From contig WHTT01000011.1 of the NCBI GenBank assembly GCA_009377605.1, forward strand, positions 63,010 through 108,273: a stretch of DNA of 45,264 bases. Direction: 5' to 3'. This stretch comes from Luteitalea sp. Its GTDB lineage: Bacteria > Acidobacteriota > Vicinamibacteria > Vicinamibacterales > Vicinamibacteraceae. The number at the start of each line of letters is the position of its first letter. Positions within the stretch are counted from its first letter, which is position 1. Below are positions 16,022 through 24,010 of this stretch, one piece after another. The position numbers and the translations under genes were made by a program. The notes under the pieces are model-generated. The model made no database searches. It had not been told where the DNA came from and worked only from the letters and a program-made list of their open reading frames with translations.

Positions 16022-17185
16022 GTTCTTCACGGTGATCTCGGACGCCCCCGGCTCGCGGGCCACCAGAGTCGAAGAGCCGCCGCCGTCGAGGTTGACGCCC
16101 GAGGCAGCACCCCGTGACAGCAAGAGCGCCGCGAGCTCTGCGTAGGTCATACCTGCCGCGTTTCGATCCAGCGCGAGGAGGAACAACTTCCGGCCGTTCG
16201 CGCTGACGCCAGCCCCGCTGCGCACCGCCGCCACCGAATCGTCCAGACCGGGGAGCGGCGCGCCGTCGCGCAGGATCGGATGCCCGCCAACCGCGAAGAG
16301 GAACGGCACGCGTTCGGAGGAGGCCAAATAGTAGCTGACGTGCACCTGATCACCGACCTGGAGCAAGCGCAAAGTGCTTGCGCCCTCTTCTCGGCCGAGC
16401 AGCACCACGCTGTGCTTCGGGATGCTGCCAGCTCCCGGTTCGGTAGACACCGCGACGACCTCTCCCTGCCGCACCGTGACCTCGTGCACGTCCAGGCTAC
16501 AGGGGTCCTCGCGCCGTTCGTCGGTGCCACAGATGGCCCGCTTCCGAGACACGTCTCCCCATGCTGCGTTGAATGCCCCAATGCCACCCTCGGCGAGCGC
16601 GTACTGATTCAGCCCGCGTACGTCGTAGGCGCCGTATGGCGTGCTCAGCCTTCCACGCAAGGTGAGTCTGCCGAGGCGACCCACCCGGTCCGCGCCGACC
16701 CCGAGCACGTCTTCGACCGTGGTGCCCGGCGGCAACGACGGCCCGAAGCGCTGGCTGGTTGGCACCGCCGCCTTGAGCGACATGCCCGTGGCCTTCGCCG
16801 GGCCGACCGGCGCGTCGGTCGGCACCACGTCGGGCTGCGTCACGCTGATGTTGAAGAAGTCGCCGTTGACGCCAGCCACCGCGTGTCGCTCGTCTGCCAT
16901 GTCCGAGAGTGGTTGGCGCTCCGCCACAACACCGGGATAGAGGAGATCCACCAGCACCCGTCGATTCCACAGATCCGCTTCGACGATGTGGGCACGCGCT
17001 GTCCCGCGCGGTGTCGTGACGTCGAGCGATTCATACGTCACACCGGGGGCGAGCCATTGACCGCTTGCAGCTTCGGTCGGCAAACTAGCCAGGGGCGCGC
17101 CCATCAGGGCCACCACGATCAGTAGTGTCAGCAGCTTGAGCCGGTGGGGTAGTGTCGTCGTGCGTGCGTACACTGGTGAGCGCAT
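15959..17185 (-). CDS. Secreted phosphodiester glycosidase (NAGPA/DUF2233-like), 408 aa
   Basis: Exported enzyme related to the N-acetylglucosamine-1-phosphodiester alpha-N-acetylglucosaminidase domain, which removes sugars linked through phosphodiesters. The ATG at 17185 follows an AAAGGA box. Residues about 15-40 are a signal sequence (LKLLTLLIVVALMGAPLASL). Domain landmarks are HAVAGVNGDFFNI (family NGxFF), VAAVRSGAGVSANGRKLFLL (R-T/S-x-x-G), GMTYAELAALLLSRGAASGV, and the catalytic-region signature NLDGGGSSTLVAR. All key blocks are present. The bacterial substrate is unknown; cell-wall or capsule phosphodiesters are plausible. It is divergent from the macro-domain gene, with less than 90 bases between. 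Confidence 0.9.
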   Translation of the reverse strand: MRSPVYARTTTLPHRLKLLTLLIVVALMGAPLASLPTEAASGQWLAPGVTYESLDVTTPRGTARAHIVEADLWNRRVLVDLLYPGVVAERQPLSDMADERHAVAGVNGDFFNISVTQPDVVPTDAPVGPAKATGMSLKAAVPTSQRFGPSLPPGTTVEDVLGVGADRVGRLGRLTLRGRLSTPYGAYDVRGLNQYALAEGGIGAFNAAWGDVSRKRAICGTDERREDPCSLDVHEVTVRQGEVVAVSTEPGAGSIPKHSVVLLGREEGASTLRLLQVGDQVHVSYYLASSERVPFLFAVGGHPILRDGAPLPGLDDSVAAVRSGAGVSANGRKLFLLALDRNAAGMTYAELAALLLSRGAASGVNLDGGGSSTLVAREPGASEITVKNLAPGDFERPVPNGIGVLTVP

Positions 17186-17272
17186 GCGAGATCCTTTCGA
17201 ATGGCGCCGCAGCCAGGGGCGGCGAGTGGCGCCTTATCCTAAACTGCGAACGTGGAGAGCGTGAGACGAGCC

Positions 17273-17821
17273 ATGAGCGAACGACGCATCGGTAACGTCA
17301 CCATCGAGTGTGTTCAGGGTGACATTACCCGCCAGTCAGACATGGACGCGATCGTCAACGCAGCCAATGCCCAATTGATGCCCGGCGGTGGTGTGGCGGG
17401 GGCAATCCACCGCGCGGCGGGAGCCGGCCTTGCCGCAGAATGTCAGCCGCTTGCGCCGATCCAACCCGGTCACGCTGTCATCACGGGCGCCCATCGTCTG
17501 CCGAACCGTCGTGTCATCCATTGCCTCGGCCCTGTCTACGGCCAAGACGAGCCAGCAGACGAGCTCCTCGCATCGTGTTACCGAGAGGCGCTTCGATTGG
17601 CGGACCAGGATCGATTGTCATCGCTGGCGTTCCCTGCGATCTCGACCGGCGCGTTTGGTTATCCGATGGAGCCCGCAGCGCGGGTGGCCTTCGGCATCCT
17701 CATCGCGGAAGCACCGCATCTGGGCCACGTGAATCGTATCCGCCTCGTATTGCGTACGCGTATCGACTTGGAGCTTCACGAGCGTATCCTGCACCTCACT
17801 TGCAGCGACACGCCATCATGA
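17273..17821 (+). CDS. Macro-domain protein (ADP-ribose binding), 182 aa
   Basis: Cytosolic macro domain of the MacroD/YmdB type, which removes ADP-ribose from proteins or hydrolyses O-acetyl-ADP-ribose. Motifs are GNVTIECVQGDITRQ, then DAIVNAANAQLMPGGGVAGA (the NAAN and GGGV ligand loops), then IHRAAG, and SLAFPAISTGAFGYP, the conserved phosphate-binding loop. The catalytic Asn and the GGGV loop are intact. The ATG at 17273 gives the usual short N-terminus; a GTG at 17252 in the same frame is possible. It ends 12 bases from the convergent M48-like gene. No ADP-ribosyltransferase is near, so its partner is unknown. Confidence 0.93.
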   Translation: MSERRIGNVTIECVQGDITRQSDMDAIVNAANAQLMPGGGVAGAIHRAAGAGLAAECQPLAPIQPGHAVITGAHRLPNRRVIHCLGPVYGQDEPADELLASCYREALRLADQDRLSSLAFPAISTGAFGYPMEPAARVAFGILIAEAPHLGHVNRIRLVLRTRIDLELHERILHLTCSDTPS

Positions 17822-17833
17822 AACGAGAGCGCG

Positions 17834-18763
17834 TCATCTCATGAGCGGTACCAGCAACGCCATCATCGCGGCCGTGAAGAACACGGCCGACACCACACCG
17901 AACATGAAGATGGCCGAGAAGGCGAAAGCGCTCAGCACGCCTGCGATCGCCATCAGCGGCGCGATGATCAGCATGCCGAGTGTCTTGCTCACCATCGGCC
18001 GCAGACTAGCAGGCGTGGGTGTGCGGACGCTCTGCGAGCCCGCCCGATAGCGCGTTGCCCCCTGGGCGGCAAGGCGCTCCAGACGCGTCGCAATTGGCGG
18101 GTGCGAGCGCGCGCCACCGAGCTCCTCGGTGAATGCCCTTCCTCGTGTGTTCTGCTCCGCCGCACGCGCGGCCAGAATCTGACCGACCGTTGCCACGGCA
18201 TCTGCGGTTCCGCCGGCGGCGCGCTGTCGGGCCACCTGCAAGCGCTCTTGGAGCGCCGCCGCCTGCCGCATCTCCGCAGCTTCCGGACCGACCACGAAGA
18301 GGTGCGAGAACCACTGTCCGCCCGGCACCACACCGCCCTCCGCCGCCAGGTGCGTGAGCCCGCGCGCCAATCCGTCGGGGTGACGAGTGAGCTCGACCGC
18401 GGTGGCGTCCGCCAGATAGCGCCGAGTGCGCCAGACCCGCATCACGAGTGGACCGACGACGGTGAATCGCACGAGCCAGACCTGCATCCGCAGCAGCAAC
18501 AAGAGGACGTAAGAGATGAGAAAAGGAAAGAACACGACTTGCAGCATGGGCACACGCTTGAACAGCCTGCCCAAGTAGGCGACCGGTGAGATGAACGTCG
18601 CCATCGGCATCCCCACCATGGCGGCGGCCACGGCACAGAGTGCAGTGTACCGCCACGTCTGGCGGCGGCGAGTGCGCTGCTCGGCGTAGAAGGTGACGCG
18701 GTCGACCGGGCCGGGAACCATCAGCTGCAGGGGTGCTTGACGCACCTGTCCCTTGGTGATCAA
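17834..18763 (-). CDS. M48-like membrane protein lacking the HExxH zinc site, 309 aa
   Basis: It resembles HtpX/M48 membrane metallopeptidases but not their active site. Residues about 40-65 and 70-110 are hydrophobic helices (VAAAMVGMPMATFISPVAYL, VVFFPFLISYVLLLLL). Then comes the family block WRTRRYLADATAVELTRHPD, later GGARSHPPIATRLERLAAQG, and two C-terminal helices. In active enzymes HExxH lies between the second and third helices and the third zinc ligand is Glu in SRxREYxAD. Here no HExxH occurs anywhere, and that Glu reads Arg (RTRRYLAD). So either an internal deletion left a pseudoenzyme or this is a degrading gene. The open frame argues for some retained role. The start is uncertain: TTG at 18763, or ATG at 18721. 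Confidence 0.75.
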   Translation of the reverse strand: MITKGQVRQAPLQLMVPGPVDRVTFYAEQRTRRRQTWRYTALCAVAAAMVGMPMATFISPVAYLGRLFKRVPMLQVVFFPFLISYVLLLLLRMQVWLVRFTVVGPLVMRVWRTRRYLADATAVELTRHPDGLARGLTHLAAEGGVVPGGQWFSHLFVVGPEAAEMRQAAALQERLQVARQRAAGGTADAVATVGQILAARAAEQNTRGRAFTEELGGARSHPPIATRLERLAAQGATRYRAGSQSVRTPTPASLRPMVSKTLGMLIIAPLMAIAGVLSAFAFSAIFMFGVVSAVFFTAAMMALLVPLMR

Positions 18764-18808
18764 CGAACGGCGTGAGCCGCAGCGAACTGTCAGCAGCTAT
18801 CCCCGGCG

Positions 18809-18937
18809 CTCACGTCGGTCGTCAATCCCGCCCGCTGTAGCGATCAGCCGTCAGCGTGTCACGGCAAGGCCGACGTGAGAGCTGTCCGCGAACGCTGACA
18901 GCTACCCGGAATTCTTGGCAACTCAAGTGAATTCCGG
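18809..18937. repeat. Nested inverted repeats in intergenic gap
   Basis: Three perfect inverted repeats crowd the 190-bp gap. CTCACGTCGG (18809-18818) pairs with CCGACGTGAG (18870-18879). AGCTGTC (18880-18886) pairs with GACAGCT (18897-18903). CCGGAATTC (18906-18914) pairs with GAATTCCGG (18929-18937). Together they could fold into a long structured RNA or mark a decayed palindromic element between two minus-strand genes. There is no T-tract. Confidence 0.55.
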
Positions 18938-18952
18938 ACTGAATGCGTCTGA

Positions 18953-20170
18953 TCACACAGAGGTCGCCGGATGTGCTGGCGACGCTTCGACGACGTCAAT
19001 CTGCCATGTTGGATTGGTCGCGGGAATCTCCGTCGTCGGCAATCCAAGCTCGGCACGGACGATATTGCAGCCCTGAGCGATTGCCGTGGCCTTGTAGAAC
19101 GCGATCTCACGATTACATCCCTGACGGCCGAAGCCACAGTCGCTCGAGATGATCAATTGCTCTGCCGGAATGTGTTTCAACGCGCGGCGAATTTCGGCCG
19201 CCACGTCCTCGGCGCGGTCGGCCTGCAGCGTACGGTGACTCACGGCACCGACACAGATCTTCTTCTGAAGATCATCGCGGAACGGCGCCAACAGCTCGAG
19301 GTCTTTCTGATTGCGGTCCTTCATTTCCAGGGACCATACATCGCCCCGGCACCGCTCGAGATAGATCTCGATCGAGTTGGCGTAGCTCGTGTCCTCCATC
19401 ACCCGTTGCATGTTGGGGTTCCCCCAGCAGGTGTGGATCCACAGCTCCACATCGTCGAGGCCTTGCACCTCGCGATTGAAGGCCTCGATGAGGAATTTGA
19501 CCTCGTCGTGGTCCTTCCCATAGGTGTTTGCCATGAAGTGGAACGTGGGCTCTTCGATCTGGATCAGACGGCAGCCGGCGTCGCGTAGCGCCAGGAGCTC
19601 GGTGTTCATGGCTTCGGCCATGTCCCAGATCACCTGGCGCTTGTCACGGTATTTCGGCGTGTGAATATCCAAGAACAGCGCCATCACCTGCGAGCAGCAG
19701 GTGCCGAACCGCACGGGCTTCTGCGTCTTGCCCTGGGCGATGCGCCAAATCTTGGGGTAGCCCAGCGGCCGGTGCTCGATGGTGTCCACCACGTGCGGCC
19801 AGCGCCAGGCAGTGTAGATCTCGTTGAGCAGGGTGCCGGGCGGATAGCGGAGCCATGGCGCCCGCGTTTCGTCGGTCTGCAGATAGTCACCTTCGAAGCC
19901 GGCCCACCGCTGCAGCGGGTAGTGATGCCAGGAGCGGCCTGCCATGTCCTCGTCACAGTGATAGTCGCCATGGGTCAGTAGATCCAGCCCCGCCCGTTCC
20001 TGATCGCTGATGACGACGGCGAGCGCGTCCTGGAACTTCTCGCGAAAGTTGATGTCCATCATGCACGTGTCGAGCGGCTTGCCCCAGGCGCTCACGTCGA
20101 ACCATCGCGGACGCGGCCAGGATCCGGTGACCGTGCAGGGCAAGATGAGGTTTGCGGTCGCAGTGAACAT
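18953..20170 (-). CDS. MetE C-terminal-like methyltransferase (cobalamin-independent methionine synthase family), 405 aa
   Basis: Zinc-dependent enzyme of the Meth_synt_2 family, which transfers a methyl (or alkyl) group to a thiol. I start at ATG 20170, with GGAGG seven bases upstream; the frame is open further 5' but that part is a shadow of the dinB-like gene. The fold starts at LPCTVTGSWPRPRWF. Zinc ligands fit the family: HTC in VELWIHTCWGNPNMQ, Glu in DVWSLEMKDRNQKD, and Cys in LIISSDCGFGRQGC. ICVGAVSHRTLQ matches the GvvdvHs region. At about 405 residues it has only the catalytic half and lacks the N-terminal half of E. coli MetE, as in core-MetE or epoxyalkane:CoM-type relatives. The true methyl donor and acceptor are open. 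Confidence 0.88.
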   Translation of the reverse strand: MFTATANLILPCTVTGSWPRPRWFDVSAWGKPLDTCMMDINFREKFQDALAVVISDQERAGLDLLTHGDYHCDEDMAGRSWHHYPLQRWAGFEGDYLQTDETRAPWLRYPPGTLLNEIYTAWRWPHVVDTIEHRPLGYPKIWRIAQGKTQKPVRFGTCCSQVMALFLDIHTPKYRDKRQVIWDMAEAMNTELLALRDAGCRLIQIEEPTFHFMANTYGKDHDEVKFLIEAFNREVQGLDDVELWIHTCWGNPNMQRVMEDTSYANSIEIYLERCRGDVWSLEMKDRNQKDLELLAPFRDDLQKKICVGAVSHRTLQADRAEDVAAEIRRALKHIPAEQLIISSDCGFGRQGCNREIAFYKATAIAQGCNIVRAELGLPTTEIPATNPTWQIDVVEASPAHPATSV

Positions 20171-20315
20171 TCGGCGCCTCCAGCGTCTACACAACTCGTC
20201 TCGAGGGATTGACTTCGGTATCATACCCGCTTGAATCGACAGTCGTGACGTAGGCCTTACCACAGGCATCTGGGCAAGGCTCGGGTTAGCATCGTTCTCG
20301 TAACGGTAGCGAAGA

Positions 20316-20798
20316 ATGGCCACTCGCCAGCCATTGGACGTCGGAAGAGAGCTGCTGCACGCGTTCGAGCACAGCACACGCGTGAGCGAGCATCTGGTTA
20401 GCGTGCTCCCTCCCCAGCTGTGGCACGCGGAATCGCCGAACAAGCGGCGGGATATCGCGGCAATCGTGGCGCACATGCAGAGCCTGCGACGCACCTTCGC
20501 GAAACTGGGTGGTGCGCGGCCGGTTGCACCGCCGTTGAAGGCCGCCAGCTCCACGCCGCTCGAGGCGTGCCGAGCGCTGCAGCAGAGCCGTGAGGCCCTG
20601 ACGAAGCTCTTTGAAGGGGCGCTTGCCCGTGGCGAGGGGAGGATCAAGGGCCTGCCTCGCCGCACGGTGAACATGATGCTGTACCTCGTTCAGCACGAGG
20701 CGCACCATCGCGGACAGATTTGCGGGCTTGCGCGCGACCTCGGACACCGGCTTTCTTCAGACGATGTGATGCGAATCTGGGGATGGAAGAAGCTATAG
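20316..20798 (+). CDS. DinB family protein, 160 aa
   Basis: Second DinB-type four-helix bundle in the window, divergent in sequence from the one at 9410. Landmarks are LLHAFEHSTRVSEHLVSVLP, then RDIAAIVAHMQSLRRTFAKL (first metal His in AHMQS), and MMLYLVQHEAHHRGQICGLA (QHEAHHRGQ carries the other two histidines), so the metal site is intact. The C-terminus ends WGWKKL, common in this subgroup. The start ATG has only a weak GAAGA upstream. It lies between the divergent MetE-like gene and the convergent mocR-like gene and probably has its own promoter. Substrate unknown. Confidence 0.88.
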   Translation: MATRQPLDVGRELLHAFEHSTRVSEHLVSVLPPQLWHAESPNKRRDIAAIVAHMQSLRRTFAKLGGARPVAPPLKAASSTPLEACRALQQSREALTKLFEGALARGEGRIKGLPRRTVNMMLYLVQHEAHHRGQICGLARDLGHRLSSDDVMRIWGWKKL

Positions 20799-20812
20799 AG
20801 GGATCCTGCTCC

Positions 20813-22336
20813 TCACTGGGCCGTGCGGTTTCTCCGGCGGCCGCCAAACGCCGTGGGGCGTCTGGCCGCGTCGATGGCTGCGGCGAGCTGCTCCATGCCT
20901 TGGAAGAGCTCTTCCCCACGAACCGCGCCGAAGCCCAGCACCAAGCCGTTGGCGCCGCTGGGGCGCTCCGCGTAGTAGGCGGAGAGTGGCATCACCTCGA
21001 CGCCGCGGGCGGCGGCCTCGTCGAACACGCTCTCGGCATCCACATCCTCCAGGTCGGCGACCGCATGGAGGCCCGTTCGCACCGGGCGCAGCCGAAGGGC
21101 TCCGCGGCAGTAACGATCAGCCGCATCCACGAGAGACTCTAGTCGCTCGCGGTACGCGGCGCGCATCCGGCGAAGATGTCCATCGAAGTGCCCGTCGCTC
21201 ATGAGATCGGCCAGCACGAGTTGATCGAGCAGCGGAGGAGATGCCGGTGCACTCCGGCGCATGGCCAGGAACGGCTCCCGGAGCCCCCTGGGGACGATCA
21301 GGAAGCCGAGCCGCAAAGCCGGGAATAGTGTCTTGCTGAAGCTGCCGACGTAAATCACGCGCTCGTCGGCATCCAGGCCGTGTAAACACGGAACGGGCCG
21401 CGTGCTGTACCGGAACGCGCCGTCGTAGTCGTCCTCGATTACCCACGCCTGCGCACGGGTCGCCCATCTGAGCAGCGCCAGCCGCCGGGCGAGGCTCATC
21501 GGCACCCCCAGAGGAAACTGGTGTGAGGGCGTCACATACGCCAGACGCGCATCGCCCGCCTGTCGCGCGCCGGCCTCGACATCCAGACCGTCCTGGTCGA
21601 CGCGAACCGGCACGATCCGCGCGCCCGCTCCTACGAGGGCGTTGCGCGCACCGGGATAGCCCGGTTCCTCCAGCCATGCGCCGTCACCAGGATCCAGCAG
21701 CATCCGGCAGGCCAGCTCCAGGCCACACTGCGCGCCGGCAACGACGACGATCTGATCGGGGTCGCACTCGGTGCCACGCGCGACCTGGATGTGCATGGCA
21801 ATCGCTTCACGGAGTGACGGTATTCCGGCCGCGTCACCGTAGTCGAGCTGCGCGAGCGTCACCGATCGCAGTCGCCGGTTGACCAGTTGTGTCCAGAGCC
21901 TTGCTGGAAACAGGTCGAGCGCTGGGGTCCCGATGCGAAAGGCTCGCGGCGGACCACCGAGCCGCCAGGCCACGCGAGGGGTCGAGGCGAGCGCCGCGCC
22001 GCGCCGAGACATCGGGGGATGGTTTGACGCGCCTTGCCGCCGGGAGATGCGACCGTGCAGCAGGTCGTCGGGCAGCTCGCCCGCCACGAAGGTGCCGGAC
22101 CCGGGCCGCGCGCTGAGATAGCCTTCTGCAATCAAGCGCTCGAACGCCAGCAATGTCGTCGTGCGCGAGACATCGAGGTCTGCCGCCAGCGTGCGCGACG
22201 AAGGAAGTCGTGTGCCCGGTACCAGTATCCCATCGAGAATCGCACCGCGAATCTCGCCGTAGATCCGCTCCTGCAACGATCCTCGGACGTGTGGCTCCAG
22301 ACGTACGCACAAGCTGCTGGCCACAGAGGTGCCCAT
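20813..22336 (-). CDS. MocR/PdxR-type regulator (GntR HTH fused to PLP aminotransferase), 507 aa
   Basis: Transcription factor whose C-terminal fold-type I aminotransferase domain senses PLP or an amino compound. Residues about 15-85 are the GntR winged helix (LQERIYGEIRGAILDGILVP, GTRLPSSRTLAADLDVSRTT, ARPGSGTFVAG). The aminotransferase-like part runs from about 125 to 490: LDYGDAAGIPSLREAIAMHI, WLEEPGYPGARNAL, VIEDDYDGAFRYS, and the PLP lysine in YVGSFSKTLFPALRLGFLIV. Length and order match MocR proteins. Targets are often divergent neighbours; here that is the small gene at 22526 with the serine hydrolase behind it, 190 bases away. A role in their control is inference. Confidence 0.93.
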   Translation of the reverse strand: MGTSVASSLCVRLEPHVRGSLQERIYGEIRGAILDGILVPGTRLPSSRTLAADLDVSRTTTLLAFERLIAEGYLSARPGSGTFVAGELPDDLLHGRISRRQGASNHPPMSRRGAALASTPRVAWRLGGPPRAFRIGTPALDLFPARLWTQLVNRRLRSVTLAQLDYGDAAGIPSLREAIAMHIQVARGTECDPDQIVVVAGAQCGLELACRMLLDPGDGAWLEEPGYPGARNALVGAGARIVPVRVDQDGLDVEAGARQAGDARLAYVTPSHQFPLGVPMSLARRLALLRWATRAQAWVIEDDYDGAFRYSTRPVPCLHGLDADERVIYVGSFSKTLFPALRLGFLIVPRGLREPFLAMRRSAPASPPLLDQLVLADLMSDGHFDGHLRRMRAAYRERLESLVDAADRYCRGALRLRPVRTGLHAVADLEDVDAESVFDEAAARGVEVMPLSAYYAERPSGANGLVLGFGAVRGEELFQGMEQLAAAIDAARRPTAFGGRRRNRTAQ

Positions 22337-22525
22337 ATTGAGTCTTCCAACTCTGCCTGAATTCTACGCTTGCCACGATACGGGCGTCGATGGGGTCGCG
22401 CCACGCGCTGCGTGGAGGTGAGCAAGGAACCAGGGGAACGTCGTTGCACGCGAGGGGGACGGTGCGTAAGAATCACCTGCACGCCACGGTGGTACTCCGC
22501 CGAAGAAGCCGCGAAAGGAGGGGAT

Positions 22526-22798
22526 GTGCGCCGCACAATCACGGTTGCTCACGCTGGTGCCTCGACATATCGCGTCACGGTCCAAGAGGATGGAGAGCGA
22601 ACCGAGCACGAGGTGACGATTACGCCTGAGCACGTTCAGCGATATGCACCAGGCACGACGACGAAACGGTTGTTGGAGACGTCGTTCGAGTTCCTGCTCG
22701 ACCGCGAACCGAAGGAGGCGATTCTGACGCAGTTCGAGCTGCCCGTCATCGAGCGGTACTTTCCCGACTATCCGCGGAAGATACGTGAGATGGTGTAG
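22526..22798 (+). CDS. Small conserved protein, 90 aa
   Basis: Short cytosolic protein of a widespread but uncharacterised family. The start is GTG 22526, with AAAGGAGG at 22514-22521; an ATG two bases earlier is out of frame. The sequence begins with a beta-hairpin (RRTITVAHAGASTYRVTVQE, then TEHEVTITPEHVQRYAPG), continues into a helix (KRLLETSFEFLLDREPKEAI) and ends in the family signature FELPVIERYFPDYPRKIREM. It lies 18 bases upstream of the serine hydrolase gene and is probably cotranscribed with it. The mocR-like gene is divergent. No function is known to me. Confidence 0.75.
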   Translation: MRRTITVAHAGASTYRVTVQEDGERTEHEVTITPEHVQRYAPGTTTKRLLETSFEFLLDREPKEAILTQFELPVIERYFPDYPRKIREMV

Positions 22799-22816
22799 TG
22801 TCCTGCGAGAGAACCG

Positions 22817-23740
22817 ATGAGTCACAGATACTGGACGACAATCCTGGCGGCCACGCTCCTGGTCGGCCATGCGGCGGCGGCAGAGGAGCCGGTTGCCAAT
22901 CAGGATCTGTTACGTGCACAGCTCGAACGGCGGATAGAGCAACGCCTTGCCGCAGTCGACGGCGTCATCGGTGTGTGGATCAAGGACTTGGTGAGCGGCG
23001 CCGAAATCGCCGTCAACGAGGACCGCGTCTTTCCAACGGCGAGCTCCATCAAGATCGCGATCCTCGTCGAGTTGTACCGCCAGGCCGAGCACGGCCGGCT
23101 GCGGCTCGAAGATCGTCATCGAGTGGCGGACAGCGACCGAGCCGGTGGCAGCGGCGTGTTGCAGCATCTTGGTGCTGCGGAGCTCTCGCTGAGAGACCTC
23201 GCCACGTTGATGATCGTGCTCTCCGACAACACTGCGACCAACATCCTGATCGACAAGGTTGGTATGGACACGGTGAACGCCACGCTGGATCGACTCGGCC
23301 TGCCAGCCACGCGTCTTCGCAGGAAGATGATCCGGCCCGACGAACAGGCCGCAGGTCGCGAGAACGTGTCCACGCCCGCCGAGCTCGGACGACTCGTCGA
23401 GCGGATTTACCGCGAGAAGGTCGTCACACCGCAAGCGTGTCGCGAGATGCTCCAGGTTCTCGCTCATCCGAAGAGTGGGCCGCTCAGGTCGCGTCTTCCG
23501 CAGGACGTGCGCGTGGCGCACAAGACCGGCGGGCTCGGCGGTGTCGTCAACGACGTCGGCGTCGTGTTGCTCGAAGGCCGTCCCTTCATCGTCTCGGCCA
23601 TGAGCACGCTCGTCGGTAACGGAGAGGAAGCGGGCCGGACGATCTCGGATGTGGCCCGTCTGGCGTACGACTACTTCGCCCGGCTCGAGCGCGCGAACGC
23701 CTACGGTGCTCAGCTTCCGCCTGGTCTCATGCGCCGCTGA
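22817..23740 (+). CDS. Secreted class A beta-lactamase-like serine hydrolase, 307 aa
   Basis: Periplasmic serine hydrolase of the class A beta-lactamase / PBP-A fold. Residues 1-22 are a signal peptide (TILAATLLVGHAAAAEE). Catalytic motifs are present: SxxK in FPTASSIKIAILVELYRQ, SDN in LMIVLSDNTATNILIDKVGM, and KTG in VAHKTGGLGGVVNDVG. The omega-loop region reads DEQAAGRENVSTPAELGRL, without the clear ExxLN of true class A beta-lactamases. It may therefore be a DD-peptidase-like or another hydrolase rather than a drug-resistance enzyme. It is probably cotranscribed with the 90-aa gene just upstream. A MITE-like element lies 31 bases after the stop. Confidence 0.88.
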   Translation: MSHRYWTTILAATLLVGHAAAAEEPVANQDLLRAQLERRIEQRLAAVDGVIGVWIKDLVSGAEIAVNEDRVFPTASSIKIAILVELYRQAEHGRLRLEDRHRVADSDRAGGSGVLQHLGAAELSLRDLATLMIVLSDNTATNILIDKVGMDTVNATLDRLGLPATRLRRKMIRPDEQAAGRENVSTPAELGRLVERIYREKVVTPQACREMLQVLAHPKSGPLRSRLPQDVRVAHKTGGLGGVVNDVGVVLLEGRPFIVSAMSTLVGNGEEAGRTISDVARLAYDYFARLERANAYGAQLPPGLMRR

Positions 23741-23771
23741 GCAAGTCCCGTGAGCTGGACGCGGGCCGTTC

Positions 23772-23936
23772 CTAGTGTGGTGTCTCCGAAATAGCTTGTG
23801 CACCGAGGGCGCCGATGCGCCCGGCCAGCAAGGCGCGACGATCGAGAATATTGGGCATATTTGAGGGAGGAGCAACGCCGCTGGCCGGGATGCAGCGGCG
23901 GCCGAATGCCAAGCTATTTCGGAGACACCGCACTAG
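23772..23936. mobile_element. 165-bp MITE-like element with 27-bp terminal inverted repeats
   Basis: The ends are CTAGTGTGGTGTCTCCGAAA plus TAGCTTG (23772-23798) and its reverse complement at 23910-23936, with 26 of 27 bases matching. A second perfect inverted pair lies inside (CCCGGCCAGC at 23820-23829, GCTGGCCGGG at 23880-23889). There is no open frame. CTAG at both outer ends could be part of the repeats or a 4-bp target duplication. Size, structure and lack of coding fit a miniature inverted-repeat element moved by an outside transposase. A long RNA hairpin is the alternative. Confidence 0.7.
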
Positions 23937-24010
23937 CCTGTTGCCGAGATTTGCTTACGGCTGTGCTTCGGTTTGCCCGGGACGGGCGTTCACTCTGAGT
24001 GGAGCTGGTC

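Noticed and set aside
20171-20674. 5' extension of the MetE-like frame
   Set aside because: GGAGG and ATG at 20170 fit the family start; the extension is antisense to the DinB gene at 20316.
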